Position numbers and translations under genes: made by a program
Notes under the pieces: generated by a model
The model's database searches: none
What the model was told of the DNA's origin: nothing
Seen by the model: the letters and a program-made list of their open reading frames with translations, nothing else
Origin: Orientallactaga sibirica
Taxonomy: Eukaryota > Chordata > Mammalia > Rodentia > Dipodidae
Direction of reading: 5' to 3'
Assembly (NCBI GenBank): GCA_036365145.1
Contig: JAEOAD010000048.1
Span: 13,936,501 to 14,000,500 of the forward strand
DNA length: 64,000 nucleotides
In this document: positions 23,600 to 35,384 of the stretch, piece after piece
How positions within the stretch are numbered: position 1 is the first letter of the stretch
Layout of the letters: each line of letters opens with the position of its first letter

Positions 23600-23945
23600 G
23601 ATGAAAACAGAAACTAGCAAGTGCTGGCAATGATGTAGAGAAATTGGAATCATTTTGCATTGCTATAGGAATACAAGTAGCAGGGTGGCTTCTTAAAAAG
23701 TTAAAATAGAGTTACTACATGAGCCAACAGCTCGATTTTCAGCACAAACCCCAACATCGATGAAGAGACTTGATGAGATAGTTTCATGCCTGTGTTCCCA
23801 GCAGAATCATTCACAGTAGCTAAAAGACAGGAGCAACCCAAGAACTCCTTGATAAGAACCATCCCTGCTAGCACAGAGGGAAATGAATGATAATCAATGA
23901 GAACCAGGTAGATATTCATACGGATAGTGAATCCAACAGAGGTGA
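23600..23945 (+). mobile_element. L1 ORF2 3'/3'UTR fragment
   Basis: 'tgctggcaatgatgtagaga' then 'aatcattcacagtagctaaa' match the conserved L1 3' region. Confidence 0.65.
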
Positions 23946-23958
23946 CATGTGCTACTTG

Positions 23959-24175
23959 TCTTTTTCTTTTCTTTTCTTTTTCTTTTTCTTTTTCTCTTTT
24001 TTGTTTTTTGTTTGTTTGCTTGTTTTTGTTTTTGTTTTTTGAGGTAGGGTCTCACTCTAGCCCAGGCAGACCTGGACTTCACTATGTAGTCTCAGGGTGG
24101 CCTCAAACTCAAGGTGATTCTCCTACCTCTGCCTCCCCAGTGCTGGGATTAAAGGCGTGAGTCACCACGCCCGGC
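23959..24175 (-). mobile_element. B1 SINE with long T-rich tail and TSD
   Basis: The pyrimidine tail runs from 23959 to 24037 and the B1 body ends 'accacgcccggcg'. ATGTGCTACTTGT is repeated on both sides. Confidence 0.92.
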
Positions 24176-26115
24176 GATATGTGCTACTTGTAACTGTCAG
24201 ACCACATCTGGCTGGTATAAATATGAATGAGGCTGGGCATGGTGAGGCCCAACACAAAATCATGAATTTACCTAAAGCACTATGAGGTTTTTTTTTTTTT
24301 TTTTTTGTAACTCAATTTCATGGTTGCCAAGTGTGAACTTCATTGGTGGCGATATGTTGCATTTAAAAGGTCAGACATACCTGTGCTGCAGGAAAAATGG
24401 GGAGTGAGTTTTGAGCAGACACAGAGGGACAGGCTGTCGTCAATGTAGGCGAGCAGATGAGGCCATGTGGGGCGTGTGCATGTGAGCAAAGGCTGGGGAG
24501 CAACTGTAAATCTGGGGACTGGCATGTGCGGAGCAGCGAGTCTGGACTGTGGGCAGAATGAACAACAGACCCACTCAGAGAGTGAAGGGAGCGAGAGGAG
24601 AGTAAGAAAAGACTGATGGCCAAATGACCGTCAGCCATAAGGACTGGTAGTACAGGGGTGTGCATCTGACTCCCAGGGAAGGAAGAGAAGATGTGCAGAG
24701 GAGGAAGGTGATCTGAGCTCAAACCTGGACCTTGATGGCCACTCTTTAGTGAAAAACAAAACTGAAATGTCCTTCTCAGCAGGAGTCTGCCACCCATAAC
24801 CATTCTGTTATGAGAGACTGGAAAAACCAATGATCAGCTCACAATCTGCAGCGACCCTGCTCCCTTCCATAAGGGCATTGCAGGAACAGCCAAATCCTCC
24901 ACTCTGCTTGGACTCACACGATTCTGTCCTCATTAGACAGGGCAAGACAGCCCTAACCTGGCTCTTCCACACAAGGCTAAGCAAAGTTTAGGGTCACAAA
25001 GCTCTTTGAAAGCACAACTACCAGAGCTCCCCAATGGCGAGGGTTAACATACAACAGATAGGGTTTGGGACAGTCCTGGGGTTTCATTTAAGGGTAAAAA
25101 TAAAACAAGCATTCACTCCTCTGACCTTAATGGACCACACCACCCTTCTACACCTTCCTTACAATCATGACACCATTATTTCTGAGATGAGACAATTTTC
25201 TGCTTCAGTAAGTCAGCGAAGAATAGCATTTGACACTGAAGCCAGGGGCCTGCCCCTGCCCCCAAGATCCATATTCTAGGCACAGGACACTCCCGTGATC
25301 AGGCTCCTTTCCCTCACAAGCACACTCCACCTGCTAATAAGAAAGTCGTGTTCATGGCACAGTTTGATTGATGCTGCTGTGGGGCGGACTCGGCAGATGC
25401 AACTAGGGAGGCCCGTGCCCAGGCTCTTTCTTACCCAGGGAAGATACGACACATATATAAGATACTGCCTGATAGCTCCAACCGGAAAAAGAAAACTGAT
25501 CCAATGACAGAAACCTAACAGCTCTCCCAAATAATCACGCTAAATGAGTTAGTCCTTTCTGAATCTTAATTTCATTCCAGACGAAAAAACACAGTTCCAG
25601 GGCAATCCCTGGATTTATGGCTAATCATGGAGCTAAATATTTATGAACCAGGGAAAGTGCACAGAGTGTCCATCAATCTGTGAAATTGTGTTTGCCACAA
25701 TATTTAGGGAAAAAATATTTAAAATTGCCCTGTCATACTCCATCCACGTTTAGGACAGTGGTTTGGACAATGCTTTGGTTTAACCGTTTGTAATTTTCTT
25801 CCAGAGCAAGGTCATCTGCTGACACATCTTTCTTGTATTTCCCAGTTAACCACTGATCATGTTGAGTACTGCGAAGAATAAGAAGTTGGAGAGCCAGCCT
25901 AGTTTAGCGACTATAGATGAAGGAAACCTAGCAATTTTGTTTTTTGAAACCTAGCATTTTTATATACATACTACACACTCATTATGTAGCTGTCATAAAA
26001 AGCATTCATAGTGGTAAGTCAAGGAAGGAAAAACCTAAAATCACCCCCAAATGCTGCAATTCAGATATTTTCCCTGTTGATGTGGCCTTCTGTTATGATA
26101 ACCAAACATGTGAGA
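24176..26115. other. Mostly unique sequence
   Basis: It holds a T run of about 20 at 24286 and a 155-codon minus-strand frame (24363-24830) without recognisable family. The AT-rich repeat-free 25540-25930 could be conserved noncoding DNA. Confidence 0.4.
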
Positions 26116-26119
26116 TAAC

Positions 26120-26485
26120 CTATAAAGAGAAAGGTTGACTTTGGCTCACATTGAGGGTTCAGGACTGGTCACACTGTTTTGGACTGTGGGACATTCATTG
26201 TGCATTAGGGTGCAAGTTTATGGCTAAGAAAACAATTTGCCTCACAGCTACTAGGAAGAGAGAGAGGAGGAAGGAAGGGACAGAAGGAAGGAAAAGGGAA
26301 AGAGAGAGAGAGAATATGGAGAGAGTAAGGAGAGAGGAGGATAGAGAAGGGAGGGGAGATATCAGGAGCCAAAATTCTCATATAAGAGCATGCTTACAAT
26401 AACCTCAAACTAAGTCCCACCTCTGAATGATTCAACTAGCTTCCAACAGTGACACACAGCGAGCCTTGGTGGGACATTCCAAATC
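26120..26485. mobile_element. Possible MaLR-internal-like fragment
   Basis: 'ggttgactttggctcacatt' and 'cttggtgggacattccaaat' resemble the internal parts of MaLR-type elements. A GGAA-rich tract (26252-26350) sits inside. Confidence 0.35.
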
Positions 26486-26601
26486 TTAACTATCACAGGG
26501 AAATTATATTTTTCTTCATCTTTGCTCAGAGAAATATTGACAGTTCTTTCTTCTCCCTTTCTCTGAGATAATACTTCATATGCCATTAGTGCATTTGTAT
26601 T

Positions 26602-26805
26602 TAAATTTTTTTATTTATTATTTGACAGAGAGAGAGAGTAAAAGACAGAGAGAATGGGCATGCCAGGGCCTCTAGCCACTGCATACAAACTCCAGACTCA
26701 TGCACCACCCTGTGCATCAGGCTTACATTGGTGTTGAGGAATTGAACCTCAGTCCTTAGGCCTCACAGGCAAGTGCCTTAACCACTAAGCCATCTCTCCA
26801 GCCCC
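26602..26805 (-). mobile_element. tRNA-derived SINE
   Basis: Head complement 'ctaagccatctctccagccc' at the right. An imperfect GCATTT..TTTAAA repeat flanks it. Confidence 0.9.
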
Positions 26806-27239
26806 AAGCATTCATTTTAAAATGACCTTATTGAAAGGAATGTATATGCAATGATGCATCATTATGTCCCTACACTTGTTTCCTGGTCCTCCACAATGTA
26901 CAAGTGAGACAACCATAAAGCCTCCTGTTCCCATCCTTTCTTTGCCATCCTGTCACTATTCAGTCACCAGCATTCACCTGACCCTGGACTGCTCCCCTTT
27001 GTTCTCCGCTCTCCTGGCTTTAACTCCCTCTAACCCTCTTTCTCAGTGTCTGTAGAATGCTCTTTTACTCACAAAGCTGACATTTCCTCATTGCGTCTTG
27101 GTCCACGGTCCTTTGCTCCATCTATTCATTTCCCGAGTCTGCCTGGTTTTCATGGCAGTGTGTCCCTGGACTCAAGGAGCCATCTTGCTGCTCAGCCTTC
27201 CAGGCTTCCATGAGCTCACAGTGCTGTTATCTCTGCCCA

Positions 27240-27510
27240 TCCCACCTGCAATCTCTGCTTTCCTTACAATTTGTTTTCTTCTGACACCTTCTCTGATGTC
27301 CCAAACAAATTTAGGCAGCTTTCCAACATCCTTGCCTACTTTGGACACACCTCCACTGTAGCATTGTATAAGTATTTAATTCAGTGTTGATCTCCCACCA
27401 GGCTGCAGCTCTTGAAGAGCGAGAGTGGGGACTTTTCTATGCAGGTTTGTATGTATAGCATTCCACAAGCCATGTGCCATATAGGACCCATTCATTCAGT
27501 AAACAATACT
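27240..27510 (+). mobile_element. L2 3' fragment
   Basis: 'ctgacaccttctctgatgtc', then 'ccaggctgcagctcttgaag' and 'cattcattcagtaaacaata' follow the L2 3' order. Confidence 0.5.
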
Positions 27511-27512
27511 GA

Positions 27513-27735
27513 GGGGCTGGAAAGATGGTTTAGTGGCTAAAAACACTTGCTTGCAAAGCCTACCAGCTCAGTTCAGTTCCTCAATACCCATGGAAAGGCA
27601 GATTCACAAAGTGGCACATGCATCTGGAGTTCATTTGCAGGGGCTAGAAGCCCTGGCGCACCCATATTCACTCATTCTCTCTGCTCACAAATAAATAAAA
27701 AGTAATTTTTTTAAAAAAATAAAGAAAAGAAGAAA
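27513..27735 (+). mobile_element. tRNA-derived SINE
   Basis: Head 'ggctggaaagatggtttagt', tail AAATAAATAAAA then A-rich. Confidence 0.88.
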
Positions 27736-27870
27736 ACCCAGTCCCACCAGCTCAACTGACCTCTCCATGTATAGAACTGGTAGTCTCCAATTTGTTTAAC
27801 CCAGAAAGGAACTCTCCAACAATCCTGAGGATGTGAAACCTCCAGCGCATGGCAGTAAAAAAGTAAATAG

Positions 27871-28031
27871 TAGCCAGGTGTGGTGGTGCATGCCTTTAAT
27901 CCCAGCACTTGGGAGGCAGAGGTAGGAGGATCACGGGAGTTCGAGGCCACCCTGAGACTACATAGTTAATTCCAGGTCAGACTGGACCAGAGTGAGACCC
28001 TACCTCGAAAAACCAAAAAAAAAAAAAAAAA
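27871..28031 (+). mobile_element. B1 SINE with TSD
   Basis: The complete body ends in poly-A, and AAAAAAGTAAATAG is repeated on both sides. Confidence 0.93.
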
Positions 28032-28039
28032 GTAAATAG

Positions 28040-28125
28040 CACTCCCATTTTACACACAGAGGAATGGAAGCCCAGGAAGGGAGAAGTCGAGTGACACAGC
28101 TGGCACTAACACCCACACTGTTTAT
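28040..28125 (+). mobile_element. MIR fragment
   Basis: 'cattttacacacagaggaat' followed by 'gtgacacagctggc' matches the MIR core. Confidence 0.6.
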
Positions 28126-29285
28126 GCCAACCTACTTTCTTTATCACAGGCCCAAGCTGAGGCCAAAATGGGGGAACACAGACGGACAGCCTGCTTGCTT
28201 TCTTCCAGACTTTGCGTGGCGTTTGAGAAAGACAGACCTTCTACTAAGCCCTGAAATGGAAGAGACGGGAATCACAGGATCCTCTTGTCAACTTACACAG
28301 GACGAGTCATGTAGTGAAGTTCACATTTTAGTGGGGAGCATCCTGTTAAATATTCTGTCAAGCAGGATAACTAAAATTCAGCGCCAGCCCTGCTCCAGAG
28401 CCTCTCTTTGCCGCTGTCACCCCAGCTACAGCCCACCCTCTGCTTGCTTAATCCAACACTGTGGACCACCAGCTTCTAATGACCCCACGAGGCTTAGTCC
28501 CATAAACCTTTTTGTCTCTGAGTCCTCTCTTAGGGTGAGGGAAACACAGGACCGGACAGAATTCCTACAGCGTGTAGCCATTGACCTCTGATGTTTGAGT
28601 ATCCTGTGGCTCTCCTGGGATTGGAACCAGAGCTGCTTTTTGCCAAGAATGAGTACAGAACTTTGAAAAATGGAGAAATGTCCTGATGCAATCCTCTCCC
28701 CATGAAAGCTATTCTTAGATGCCATAAGTGTCTCTGGATCCGAACAATTCACGGGAACTGCCTGAGTTCATAGCTTCCATGGGTTCCCACGTTGACAAAA
28801 TGCATTATATCACACGTGAGGAGTCCACCTAGTTATAATTGTCTCAAGGACCCACAGTGTCAGTTCCAGAAATAGGATCTTTATCAGTGCTGCCAGTGTA
28901 TGGAGAGGGTTTCTGAGCATGGGCAGCCTGCTGGCTGTGTCAGGAAGAAATGCAGAGCTCTGACTTTGGACTCAGGCTAGATAGCTAGAGCAGAAACAGT
29001 GATCAGCGCAGTGTACCTTCCATATGGAAAATGCCAGTGCTACATGATACCACGGAAGGAGGGACCCAGACTTCAATGTAAACAAGCACCACTACTCCAC
29101 ACCAGCATCACAGGGAGCAGATCTGGCCTCTGCTTCGCTTTCAAAACAAACCTCTTGCCAGAATCCTCAAAGAGTCCTGTTATAGAAAAAGAAAAATCCC
29201 AGTAAGGGATGAAGTAAGAGAAAAAAACAATCCCCCAGCTCTGCCTAGCTGTTTCGAAGCTCTCCTCAGCCAAAGGAATCACGTG
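28126..29285. other. Unassigned stretch
   Basis: A 175-codon plus-strand frame (28064-28591) begins inside the MIR and has no family features. No exon-like signals are convincing. Confidence 0.45.
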
Positions 29286-29289
29286 TAGG

Positions 29290-29525
29290 AGAACAGAAGA
29301 GCTGAGTCCCAAAACGGGTTGCACAAAATGGCCTGGGTATCCATGACCTCGCAGTGCCTGAAACTACCTACACAAGACTATCATAATTAAGAGAGACTGA
29401 TTGAGAGGGGGAAGGGATATGATAGAGAGTGGCGTTTCAAAGGGGAAAGTGGGGGAAGGGAGGGAAGTACCATGGGATATTGTCTACAGTTAAGGAAGTT
29501 GTCAATAAAAAAATAAATAAACATG
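29290..29525 (+). mobile_element. L1 3' end with A-rich tail
   Basis: 'aggggaaagtgggggaaggg' and 'taccatgggatattgtctac' precede an A-rich end, as in rodent L1 3' ends; the same text occurs at about 7870-7990. Confidence 0.65.
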
Positions 29526-29689
29526 GAAGAAGTTACAGGTTGAACATGACTTGTTTGAGGTTTCAGTTTTTCTGATTGTGGAAAATTTGCATATGCATAA
29601 TGAGATATTTTGGGGACAGGATACAAGTCAAAACACAATATACAAATGTTTTACACATACCTTATACACAGAGTGTGTAATTTACTTTC

Positions 29690-30345
29690 TCGTGGCTGAA
29701 AGCAAATTCCTGACTAGCAGCAACTTAGGGAAGGACAGAGTTTATTTTGGCCAACACAGTTTGCGAAGATAGAGCACATCATGGTGAAGAAAGCACAGCA
29801 GGAGCAGGAAGCCACTGTCACATTGTCACTTCAGCAGGGGGGGAAGCAGAGAGAGCAAATAGCAAGTGGGGCCAGGCTGCAAAACCTCAAAGTTCATCCT
29901 CAGGGACACACTTCCAGCAGCAAGGTTCCACCACCTGAAGGTTCCACAACCTTCCCAAACAGCACCACCCAGGGAACAAGAGTTCACATTAAAATCATTA
30001 AAATCACAACACCCCACCCCTGATCCCCATAAGCTCCATGTAAAATGCATTCAGTCTACCTTCAAATGTCCTCATAGTCTGTAAAAAACTCAACACTGTA
30101 CAAAAGTCCAAAGTCTCATCTGAGACTCAAGATGATAAAAATTTTAAATTAAAAAAATAAATTAAAAAACAGATAAATTATATACTTTCAACATATAATG
30201 GCACAGAGTAAACAGTCCCGTTCAAGAAGAGATAAATTGTGTACAGCAAGATTGGACCAAAGCAACACCCAAACCCAGCAGGGTAAATACCAAACTCTGT
30301 AGCTTCATGACTGGTATCTGCTAATCCTGGCTGAGGAGGTGACTC
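29690..30345. mobile_element. MaLR-internal-like repeat
   Basis: 'agtttattttggccaacaca', 'agagcacatcatggtgaaga' and 'aaggttccacaaccttccca' occur in the order of a rodent MaLR-type dispersed repeat. The exact family is uncertain. Confidence 0.4.
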
Positions 30346-30884
30346 TATGGTATATGAAAATCGTTTTTCTTATCTGTGGTGGCAGATATCATAAAGATTA
30401 TACCCAGTCTCCGCAGATGTGTGGGCATGCGTGCGTGTGTGCGTTTGTGCGTTTGTATTTAACTTGTGCCCCAAGAGAATTCTGCCTCGTCCAAATATGG
30501 CGCAGGGAAATTGAAATCCTGCACTTCCCTGGGCTAATGGGTTGGCTTGACAGTGACACTGCCAGGGAAGCCATTTTGGTTAGTCTCTGGTTCATCTTCA
30601 CTGTCTGACCCTTTTCACTGTCTCAGAACTCAGACAGCTTGAAGAAGGCCTTCACCAGATGCAGCCCCATGACCATGGAACAGAACTGTGACCAGCCCGA
30701 GGTATTGTACTCTCATCACTAGAAAATAGACTAGGACGCCACTGAATCTCTTCAATTCTGACAGTTTCTTAATAACTTGATTTCTGTGGCTGGACAGGAG
30801 ATGCTTCAAACAAAAAGCACTTAAATCTGCTTTGTGCTCTGGGAAGGAATTTATTTCTTCTTTCTAAGATTAAGAAAAAAAGAA
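30346..30884. other. Unassigned, possible LTR fragment near 30650
   Basis: 'cagatgcagccccatgacca' resembles MLT1-type LTR text; nothing else was recognised. Confidence 0.35.
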
Positions 30885-31037
30885 TAGTGGCTGAGGAGAT
30901 GGCTCAGTGGTTAAAGGTGCTTGCCTGCAAAGCCTGCTGGCCCAGGGTTCAATTCCCCACACACAGTAGCATGTAATGCATACTCATGCATATGTACACA
31001 TGTACACACATATGTATGCAAATAAATAAATAAATAT
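30885..31037 (+). mobile_element. tRNA-derived SINE with TG/CA-rich 3' part
   Basis: The head is standard, but the 3' half is replaced by CATATGTACACATG-type sequence before AAATAAATAAATA. Confidence 0.8.
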
Positions 31038-31181
31038 TATTTTTGTATTTATTTTCAAGGAGAAGGAAAGAGAGAGAGAATTGGTATACCAGAGCTTCTT
31101 GCCACTGCAAACAAACTCCAGATGTACACTACATTGTGTATCTGGCTTTACACCTTTAACTACTGGCCATCTCTCCAGCCC
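31038..31181 (-). mobile_element. tRNA-derived SINE, internally shortened
   Basis: Head complement 'tactggccatctctccagcc'. The middle section is missing compared with full copies. Confidence 0.85.
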
Positions 31182-31197
31182 AATAAATAAATATTTT

Positions 31198-31403
31198 TTA
31201 AATATTTTATTTATTTATTTACTTATTTATTTATTTGAGAAAGAGAACATGAACATGCCAGGGCCTCCAGCCACTGCAAACGAACTTTAGATGGCATGTG
31301 CCAGTTTGTGTATCTGGTGCTATGTAGGTCCTGGAGAATTGAACCTGGGTCCTTTGGCTTTGCTGGTAAGTGCCTTAACCACTAAGCCATCTCTCCAGAC
31401 CCA
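31198..31403 (-). mobile_element. tRNA-derived SINE
   Basis: (ATTT)n tail at left and head complement 'ctaagccatctctccagacc' at right. Confidence 0.9.
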
Positions 31404-31431
31404 ATAAATACTTTTTAAAATGAAAAAACGA

Positions 31432-31593
31432 CCATCAGGCATGGTGGTACATGCCTTTAATGCCAGCATTGGGAGGCAGAGTCAGGAGGATCTCTGTGAT
31501 TTTGATGCCAGCCCGTGACTAGAGTGTGAGTTCCAGGTCAGCCTGAGCTAGAGTGAGATCCAACCTCAAAAAGAAGAAGGAGGAGGAGGAGAA
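31432..31593 (+). mobile_element. B1 SINE, old copy
   Basis: 'caggcatggtggtacatgcc' head and a GGAGGA-rich tail; diverged. Confidence 0.85.
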
Positions 31594-31877
31594 GCAGTCC
31601 TCTGGGTTTTTTAAACATCATCATTAAGGAGAGTTTACATGGAATAGGCTTATTTTACGGAGTCAATTTTAGGATCTCTCGTACAGTGCTGTTGGTGCTC
31701 ACAGCCTCATTCCAGTAACAGGTGTCAGTAGTGCTTCTGGTCTCCTGAAAGAATGAGTGTGTTTTGGCAAAACACAAGGCCACGTGTGAAACGCTGTTCT
31801 TGACAAAGTGTTTACATTATTCAGTAGAGTATGGAGAAATGAAAATATTTAGAGTCAATATTTCTTCTACATTTTAG
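31594..31877. other. Repeat-free stretch upstream of possible exon
   Basis: No gene or repeat was recognised. It ends in a good 3' splice-site-like sequence. Confidence 0.4.
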
Positions 31878-32090
31878 GAGATAAAAAATTAATGTTACAC
31901 TGGCTTCAGTTGACAGCAGTCGTATGTTGCTTGGCAACCCTAAGTGTTTGGGGGGAAGAATTTCAAACTACTCAAGTAGCTAATGATTTTACACCAATGA
32001 AGCTCGAGGGGCTGGATGTGATCCTTACCACATTCCCATCTCACACTCACGTGGGATGTGTGTTGCTAAGCTGCACCTTCCAGACAGCAG
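31878..32090 (+). other. Possible first coding exon with signal-peptide-like start
   Basis: A good 3' splice site (tttcttctacattttag) ends at 31877, an ATG follows at 31892, and the frame stays open to a possible donor CAGCAG-GTATGA at 32090/32091. The encoded start, MLHWLQ followed by the hydrophobic LTAVVCCLATLSVWG and then acidic EE, has the layout of a secretory signal peptide. The rest is a short segment with two cysteines (GCVLLSC). I do not recognise the protein. Without the donor the frame ends after 79 residues, at 32131. The surrounding 280 bases upstream look free of repeats. It would be transcribed antisense to Mtus2. It may be a chance ORF, a lone fossil exon or a real exon whose partners lie elsewhere; I saw no convincing partner exon on this strand. 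Confidence 0.3.
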
Positions 32091-32149
32091 GTATGAAACT
32101 AGGCACTGGGGACCCAATGGCTGGCAATTAGTTATTTCCCACAGATGTT

Positions 32150-32296
32150 TCTTTTTTTCTTTTTTTTCTTCTAAAATCTCTAACTCATTATCTTATTTTA
32201 CCACTTAGCTAATTTACTTGCTCAGCGCTACAAGCAGGAATGAAGGCCTTTTGCATAGGAGGCCAGTGCTCTACAATTGAGCTACATCCCCGCTAC
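32150..32296 (-). mobile_element. ID-type SINE
   Basis: 'gctctacaattgagctacat' followed by 'ccccgc' is the complement of a tRNA-Ala-like ID head; a T-rich tail lies at the left. Confidence 0.6.
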
Positions 32297-32475
32297 ATTT
32301 TCAAATTCCCTTCCCATATGACGAATCCCTCTGACAGAGGCTTAAGTAGTTGAAAGAAAGAACCTATGTTATGAACAGGGATGTGAGTTTTTTTGATAAA
32401 TGGCATCATTTAGCTTCTTGTTTCCCATTTTAAGGTTTAGAGAGACTTTATTAGATTAAGAGAAAGAAAGAAAGA

Positions 32476-32642
32476 GAGCTGGAGTTATGGCTCAGTGCTT
32501 AAAGGCATTTGCTTGCAAAGTCTGAGGGCCCAGGTTCACCCAGGTAAAGCCAGATGCACAAAGTGGTTCATGTGTCTGAGTTCATTTGTAGTGTCAGGAG
32601 GCACTGGTGTGCTCATTCATATTCTGCCCCCTTTCTCTCAAA

Positions 32643-32679
<37 letters not shown>

Positions 32680-32692
32680 ATATTTTTAAAAG
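32476..32692 (+). mobile_element. tRNA-derived SINE with (AAAT)n tail
   Basis: Head 'gagctggagttatggctcag'. The tail is a run of AAAT units (32641-32682). Confidence 0.88.
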
Positions 32693-32749
32693 AGAAGGAA
32701 AGAGGAGAAAGCACAGAGAGCTCCTGCTAAAAAGACGGAGGAGGGTAAA

Positions 32750-32751
<2 letters not shown>

Positions 32752-32785
<34 letters not shown>

Positions 32786-32993
32786 GAGAGAGACAGAGAT
32801 GGGCACACCAGCAGCCACTCAGCTGCTGCGAATGAAATCCAGATGCATGCGCTCCCGTGTGGTCAAGTGCGGCATTGCACCCTTTGCATCTGGCTAAACG
32901 TGGGACCTGGAGATTGGAACCGCTGGAGATTGGAACCGGCGTTCTTAGGCTTAGGAGGCAGGCGCCTTAACAGCTAAGCCATCTCTCCAGCCC
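32752..32993 (-). mobile_element. tRNA SINE, duplicated B box
   Basis: Long poly-T at left; 'gattggaaccgctggagatt' followed by 'ggaacc' shows the doubled B box on the minus strand. Confidence 0.9.
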
Positions 32994-33091
32994 AAGCCCC
33001 TTTTCTCTGTTTCTGACCACTAGGTAGGTGGACATTTTCATGCACTATAAGATGCTCCAAGAGAAAATCAAATAGCTCTGTTTAGAAACCT

Positions 33092-33343
33092 GTTTATTTA
33101 TTTATTTATTTTTATGAGAGAGAGAAAGAGAGCACATGCCAGAGAAAGAGAGAGAGAGAAATGGTGTGCTAGGGCTCCAGCCACTGCAGTCAGACTCCAG
33201 ACACATGCGCATCTTGTGCACATGTACAACTTTATATCCTGGCGTCACCTTGTGAGTCTGCTTACATGGAATCTGGAGAGTAGAACACGGGTTCTTAAGT
33301 TTTGTAGGCAAGTGCCTTGACTGCTAAGGCATCTCTCCAGCCC
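33092..33343 (-). mobile_element. tRNA-derived SINE with TSD
   Basis: (TTTA)n and GA-rich left part, head complement 'aaggcatctctccagccc'; TAGAAACYTGT flanks both sides. Confidence 0.9.
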
Positions 33344-34912
33344 TAGAAACTTGTATTAACTCATTTATCCCTTCCCCTTGGTTGGAATCCTTGTAGTCAA
33401 TTTTAAGAATCCTCATCTTCAAAGATGTCATGGGCAGGGGGAGGATCTGACCCAAGTGGCTAAAAATACAGGTAGAGAAAAGGTGTGTTGTGTTGTAATA
33501 GGGTTTATTCTTGTCATCAACAAACACTGTTCATTTGGCTAGTAACAGTGACACAGGCCATAGGCTGACACAGATTAACCTTCTCATTAATTACTATTCC
33601 CCAATAGAAAGTTCCTGTGGTTTCCATCAACCTAAAGGTTCCATCTCTTAAGACTCAAGAACAGCCAGTCACCTCGTAACAAAGTGCCAGCTCTAATAAC
33701 CAGCTCCCACTTAGCAGGACAAACTCACTCAATTCAGGGGCTGTTTTTGACATCAATGGATAGTAAAACTTTCTGCTCAAGACCTTGGTATTTAACAAGT
33801 ATTCCTACTGGTGCTACATTTTATATCTGCCCCATCAGGACTGACTGAGGCCTTCATGACCCCACAGTGATTACCAGACCCCAATGAGGAGGGCCCCCAG
33901 GGTAACAGGAGTTGTCAATATGAGGGTAAGCTCTTTACAGCCAAGCCCCTCCCTTCCATATATATTTCTGTCTTGTCACTCAAGCACATAGACGAAAACC
34001 AATGGAATCTCAACATTTCTGAAGTAACTATGTGAGAGATCAAAGACATTTTTAGGACTCCATATCTGATGGCTTCTATTAAATCTATACTAAGACCGAC
34101 AATGTTCAAAGATGAGTGAGCTATTCCATATATGTGTTTTATAAACATCTATATTGTTACCTCTTAAAAAGAGTAAGGAATTATAAGAAATGTTATGAGC
34201 ACTAACATAACATTCCTTTGAGATTCCCCTGAGGAAGAAGATGGCAAAACTCTGAACAACGTGCCAGTCTATTTGAAGTGTTAAACGATCCACCTTGTGA
34301 ATCAGGCTTCAACTGGAGCAGACCCAGGGACAAAGACTGGTGAGAGTCACAGAGCAGGCCCAGAAGGAGCTGATAGACTAATTTTTATGCCGGTTGTGAC
34401 ACACACCACAGTTCAGTGGGGAAGAAGTGATAAAGACTTCCTGTGGCACTCATTTTGAAAATGCAATGCCCATCTTGGTTAAAGTTTTTTTTTTTTTTTT
34501 TTTTTAACTTACAGAGGTAGGTCCTCTGTTGCATTCCCGTTCTCACATTTCCATTTGTGGAGAAACCCTGCTGACGCTAGCTAATGTATCCTGCTAGACA
34601 TAAACCATGCAGACAGCAGCATAGAGGCAGCCCAACTTCCTCCCTGCACTTTCTACAGGAACAAAAGACAGCTAAGATCACTGTTGCCCAGCCTGCTCTG
34701 CACAGGAACATTCCACATCCATAGGCAAGGAGCTACTCCATAATCGCAATTTAACTACTCCTCTGCTAATCATTTGGATAGTCCCAATTTAGTGCTACTA
34801 CTGATGGGAAGTGCTTATTTTCGTACAAGTAGTGGTGGTGCACAGGTGTGAGTTATACACACAGAATAAGTACCTTGGAGAGCAAAAGGCTTCATTAAAA
34901 GTTGCACGCATT
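33344..34912. other. Unassigned stretch
   Basis: No gene was recognised. A T run of about 20 lies at 34486-34505. Confidence 0.45.
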
Positions 34913-35147
34913 GGGCTGGAGAGATGGCTTAGCAGTTATGCCTGCAAAGCTGAAGAACGCCTGTTCAATTCTCCAGGTCCCAGGTTTAGCCAGATGCAAA
35001 GTGACGCAAGGGCTCAATGCCGCACTTGACCACAAGGGGGCACATGTGTCTCAAGTTCGTTCACAGCGGCTGAGAGGCCACTGGTGTGCCTATTCTTCTC
35101 TCTCTCTCTCTCTCTGACTCTCTGACTTTCTCCAAAACAACAACAAA
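34913..35147 (+). mobile_element. tRNA-derived SINE, long subfamily, with TSD
   Basis: Head 'gggctggagagatggcttag', middle 'gtgacgcaagggctcaatgc'; AAAAGTTGCAC is repeated on both sides. Confidence 0.92.
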
Positions 35148-35169
35148 AAGTTGCACACATCAAGAAAAA

Positions 35170-35275
35170 TTGTGTGTGTATGTGTGTGTTTGGGATGTGC
35201 CATGGTTGTGGTGATAGTGTGAGTGTATGTATGTATGTGTGTGGTCTCTGTGGTATATGCATGCATACATGCCCT
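35170..35275 (+). repeat. TG-rich simple repeat
   Basis: Imperfect TGTG/TATG units; the ORFs across it are low-complexity artefacts. Confidence 0.7.
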
Positions 35276-35384
35276 AGCCCCACCCCTGTGCTTGTCTGCA
35301 GTGGCCAGGGGGAACATCAGATGTCCTGCTCCATAGATCTTCCCTCTGTTTTCCTTGAGCCAGAGTCTCTTACTGATCCCAGAG

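Noticed and set aside
24280..24365. Minus-strand retrocopy ending in a poly-A (T run at 24286)
   Set aside because: No AATAAA before the run and no recognisable parent.
24363..24830. 155-codon minus-strand ORF
   Set aside because: No family motif; Ser/His/Leu-rich composition typical of chance frames, and no convincing splice or promoter context.
28064..28591. 175-codon plus-strand ORF, the longest in the window
   Set aside because: It starts inside a MIR fragment and shows no domain; most likely accidental.
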